Below, piece after piece: positions 62,305 through 64,000 of a DNA stretch of 64,000 nt. The DNA is from Geobacillus kaustophilus (GTDB lineage Bacteria > Bacillota > Bacilli > Bacillales > Anoxybacillaceae). The notes beneath the pieces were generated by a model, which saw only the letters and a list, made by a program, of their open reading frames with translations, did no database searches and was not told the origin of the DNA. Location of the stretch: positions 1,860,001 through 1,924,000 of the forward strand of contig NZ_JYBP01000003.1 of the NCBI RefSeq assembly GCF_000948285.1. The letters run 5' to 3'. The position numbers were made by a program, and so were the translations under genes. Numbering within the stretch: the first letter of the stretch is position 1; each line of letters opens with the position of its first letter.

Positions 62305-64000
62305 CGCCGTTCACCTCCTGCATCATCTCAAAGATGCGGTCCCATGTCCAACCGTCGTCCATGTTCGCATACCATGTCCGCAAACATTGTTGTTTTTGGT
62401 CGACATCCAGCGGCTGAAACGCTTGATAAATGGCTTCAATTTGCTTCTTGACGGATGACGGCTGCGACTCGAACCACTCGCTTTTGGAGCTCCAGTCGAT
62501 CACCAAAAGGCCTTGTTTTTGCATCAGCCAGCGGGTGGCCAGCGAAATCCACTCGTTGTACATGATCCGCGATCCTTTCGGCGGTACGGAAAGCCGAAGT
62601 ATTTTTTCGTAAAAATTTTGTTCCATAATATATTGATCGATCCCATATAAGTCATCTGTGTTATATACAAGATGATCGTTTGCGAGAAACGAGGACAGTC
62701 CGAAACTAGAGAAGACAATCTTGTTCGGCAACGATGAAACCGCCGTTGATGCGATTTGTTGTACATGACGGAATGTTTTTTCCATCTGGCGGATGACCGT
62801 CGGCGCCCGTTCCGCCATATGCGGCCAATCGGCCGGGTAGGTGATCTCATATCCTTGATCGACGAGTTGATGCCCTTGCCCTTTGATCAAGGTGACCGCT
62901 TGCGCCTTCCCTTGGTAACCCTTTCCACGCTTTGGCACATTGCAAAACAGCACATCGCCGTCCACGTTTAAGGTAAAGGTGTACGTTTCATTCGGAAAGA
63001 ATTGATCGGTGAACGCCCCATCCCAAACTGTCATCCCCGCCACCCGATATTCATGAGTCCGATACATGTGCGAAGCCCTCCTTTTCGGATACCACGCCCG
63101 ATCCGCCAACAGGACGATGCGGCCGTTGGTGTACGGAATGAGCGCCGTATCGACGATCTCATAGGAAAAGGTGAGCGTCGAGGTGCGTTTCGGCAGCCAC
63201 ACGGTCACGAGATCGCCGTTTCTCGTAAACTTGACGGGCTGATGGTCCGCTTCAATCGAGTGGAGCGGATACAAATGGTACAGTTGAAACGTGGGCCGGT
63301 TTGTTTCCAACTGGGACAAGGCCACGCGCACGACCGCACGCGATCCATGCAAGGAAAGGTCATACGACTGGATACGGTAGCGCAAATCGGCTTTCGTCTC
63401 TTGTTTCATCTGGCGGTATTCCTCGAGTTCGGTCGTCTGATCGGCCCGAGTGAACGCCTTGGTGTTCGTTTGCAAGGAGTGGTAGGCGGTTAGGACGATC
63501 AGAAACGGGAAGACGAGAAATGCTTTCAAGACGGCGTTTCGCTCCTTTCTCGTCTGCGTAAAGCGGATCGACGACAACAACGCCAACCCGACAAGGGAAA
63601 GAAACCACGCGGCCCATTTCCATTCCCCGCCGCGGTCGACCTCAAACCCGATGTAGGAATCATACGCTCGTTGAATCGCGTGTTTTCCGATAAACAGCAG
63701 CGACGCCCAGTCGCGGGCATGAACAGTTTCGGACAGATCGATGAACAGCTCCGTCGTCATCGGTCCGGTCAGGATCCACACAAGCAAAATAGCGAAAAAA
63801 CTGACCTTTTTCGTTTCCAACAGCAGTGCGATGATGACGCCGTACAGGACGGTGAGCACGAGCGGTCCAAACTGATAGACGGCGAGAAACCGAAGCAGCG
63901 ACAAATACAGATCCGAAGGCTCCACCCCAACGAAGAGATACACGAGTGAAAAAACGCCGCAGCTCATCATCAGCATGATCCCTTGGCACAGCGCATGAAC
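62288..64000 (-). CDS. ABC-type permease with M1-peptidase-like ectodomain, partial
   Basis: At least 570 codons; the frame is still open at the window edge (VHALCQGIMLMMS), so the 5' end is missing. Membrane segments lie in the first 190 residues (VSFFAILLVWILTGPMTTEL, WKWAAWFLSLVGLALLSSIR, AFLVFPFLIVLTAYHSLQTN). A long beta-rich extracellular part follows, ending with MYNEWISLATRWLMQKQGLL. The layout resembles ABC-2 permeases fused to an M1-aminopeptidase-like domain, but no HExxH zinc motif is visible, so any peptidase is probably inactive. Its ATPase partner overlaps downstream. Confidence 0.7.
   Translation of the reverse strand, partial: VHALCQGIMLMMSCGVFSLVYLFVGVEPSDLYLSLLRFLAVYQFGPLVLTVLYGVIIALLLETKKVSFFAILLVWILTGPMTTELFIDLSETVHARDWASLLFIGKHAIQRAYDSYIGFEVDRGGEWKWAAWFLSLVGLALLSSIRFTQTRKERNAVLKAFLVFPFLIVLTAYHSLQTNTKAFTRADQTTELEEYRQMKQETKADLRYRIQSYDLSLHGSRAVVRVALSQLETNRPTFQLYHLYPLHSIEADHQPVKFTRNGDLVTVWLPKRTSTLTFSYEIVDTALIPYTNGRIVLLADRAWYPKRRASHMYRTHEYRVAGMTVWDGAFTDQFFPNETYTFTLNVDGDVLFCNVPKRGKGYQGKAQAVTLIKGQGHQLVDQGYEITYPADWPHMAERAPTVIRQMEKTFRHVQQIASTAVSSLPNKIVFSSFGLSSFLANDHLVYNTDDLYGIDQYIMEQNFYEKILRLSVPPKGSRIMYNEWISLATRWLMQKQGLLVIDWSSKSEWFESQPSSVKKQIEAIYQAFQPLDVDQKQQCLRTWYANMDDGWTWDRIFEMMQEVNGVGGRH

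Overview
The window looks like chromosomal DNA of a thermophilic Bacillaceae, most likely Geobacillus or a close relative. The evidence is a Bacillus-order pyrimidine operon with three PyrR attenuators, a WapA-like Rhs toxin, and insertion sequences of types typical of that genus: a 1613-bp single-ORF IS66-type element resembling ISBst12, plus IS4, ISL3, IS630, IS256, IS1182 and IS110 elements. Two very different halves meet near 47 kb.

Left half (1-46.7 kb): a decaying polymorphic-toxin island read almost entirely on the minus strand. It starts at 46717 with a secreted WapA-type protein (signal peptide, DNRLRE-like domain, three fibronectin-III-like repeats, Rhs core). The gene is split by an IS110 insertion and continues at 42284-38171 into a His-rich toxin tip, with a small immunity gene behind it. 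Downstream lie orphan cassettes, each a piece of Rhs core 3' end, a different C-terminal toxin and a different immunity gene: 33728-29074 (REase-fold toxin and HEAT-like immunity), 29065-26644 (hydrophobic toxin and membrane immunity), 18431-14957 (HxxHGxHWQ toxin and immunity), 14564-13530, 13430-12809 (remnants), and 6942-4230 (second REase-fold toxin and DUF4304 immunity). A GIY-YIG sliver lies at 2552-2616. Two paralogous DUF4304 plus Imm26 immunity pairs without toxins lie at 12627-6988 and 22320-20086.

The island is riddled with at least 16 insertion sequences and 5 miniature elements. Many have readable target-site duplications, so ancestral genes can be rebuilt in frame. Removing the insertions gives an intact 243-codon Imm26 gene, a 145-codon DUF4304 gene, a 483-codon IS1182 transposase, a 388-codon IS256 transposase and a 2305-codon WapA. 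The most striking case is an Imm26 gene carrying an ISL3 element and an IS4 element; the IS4 element carries an IS66 element, which carries an ISL3-type miniature element. Two copies of an IS630-ended miniature element contain a cloverleaf-like set of nested palindromes.

Right half (47.3-64 kb): an orderly, GC-richer housekeeping block without insertions, also on the minus strand. From right to left it holds an ABC transporter module (permease with M1-like ectodomain running off the window edge, ATPase, membrane protein), lspA, a RluD-type pseudouridine synthase gene, then pyrR-pyrP-pyrB-pyrC-carA-carB-pyrK-pyrD-pyrF-pyrE. A strong sigma-A-type promoter precedes the pyrR leader. PyrR-binding motifs and terminators precede pyrR, pyrP and pyrB. 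The genes from pyrB to pyrE overlap or nearly touch. Together they encode de novo UMP synthesis with uracil uptake and PyrR feedback control.

I saw no rRNA, tRNA or CRISPR array.
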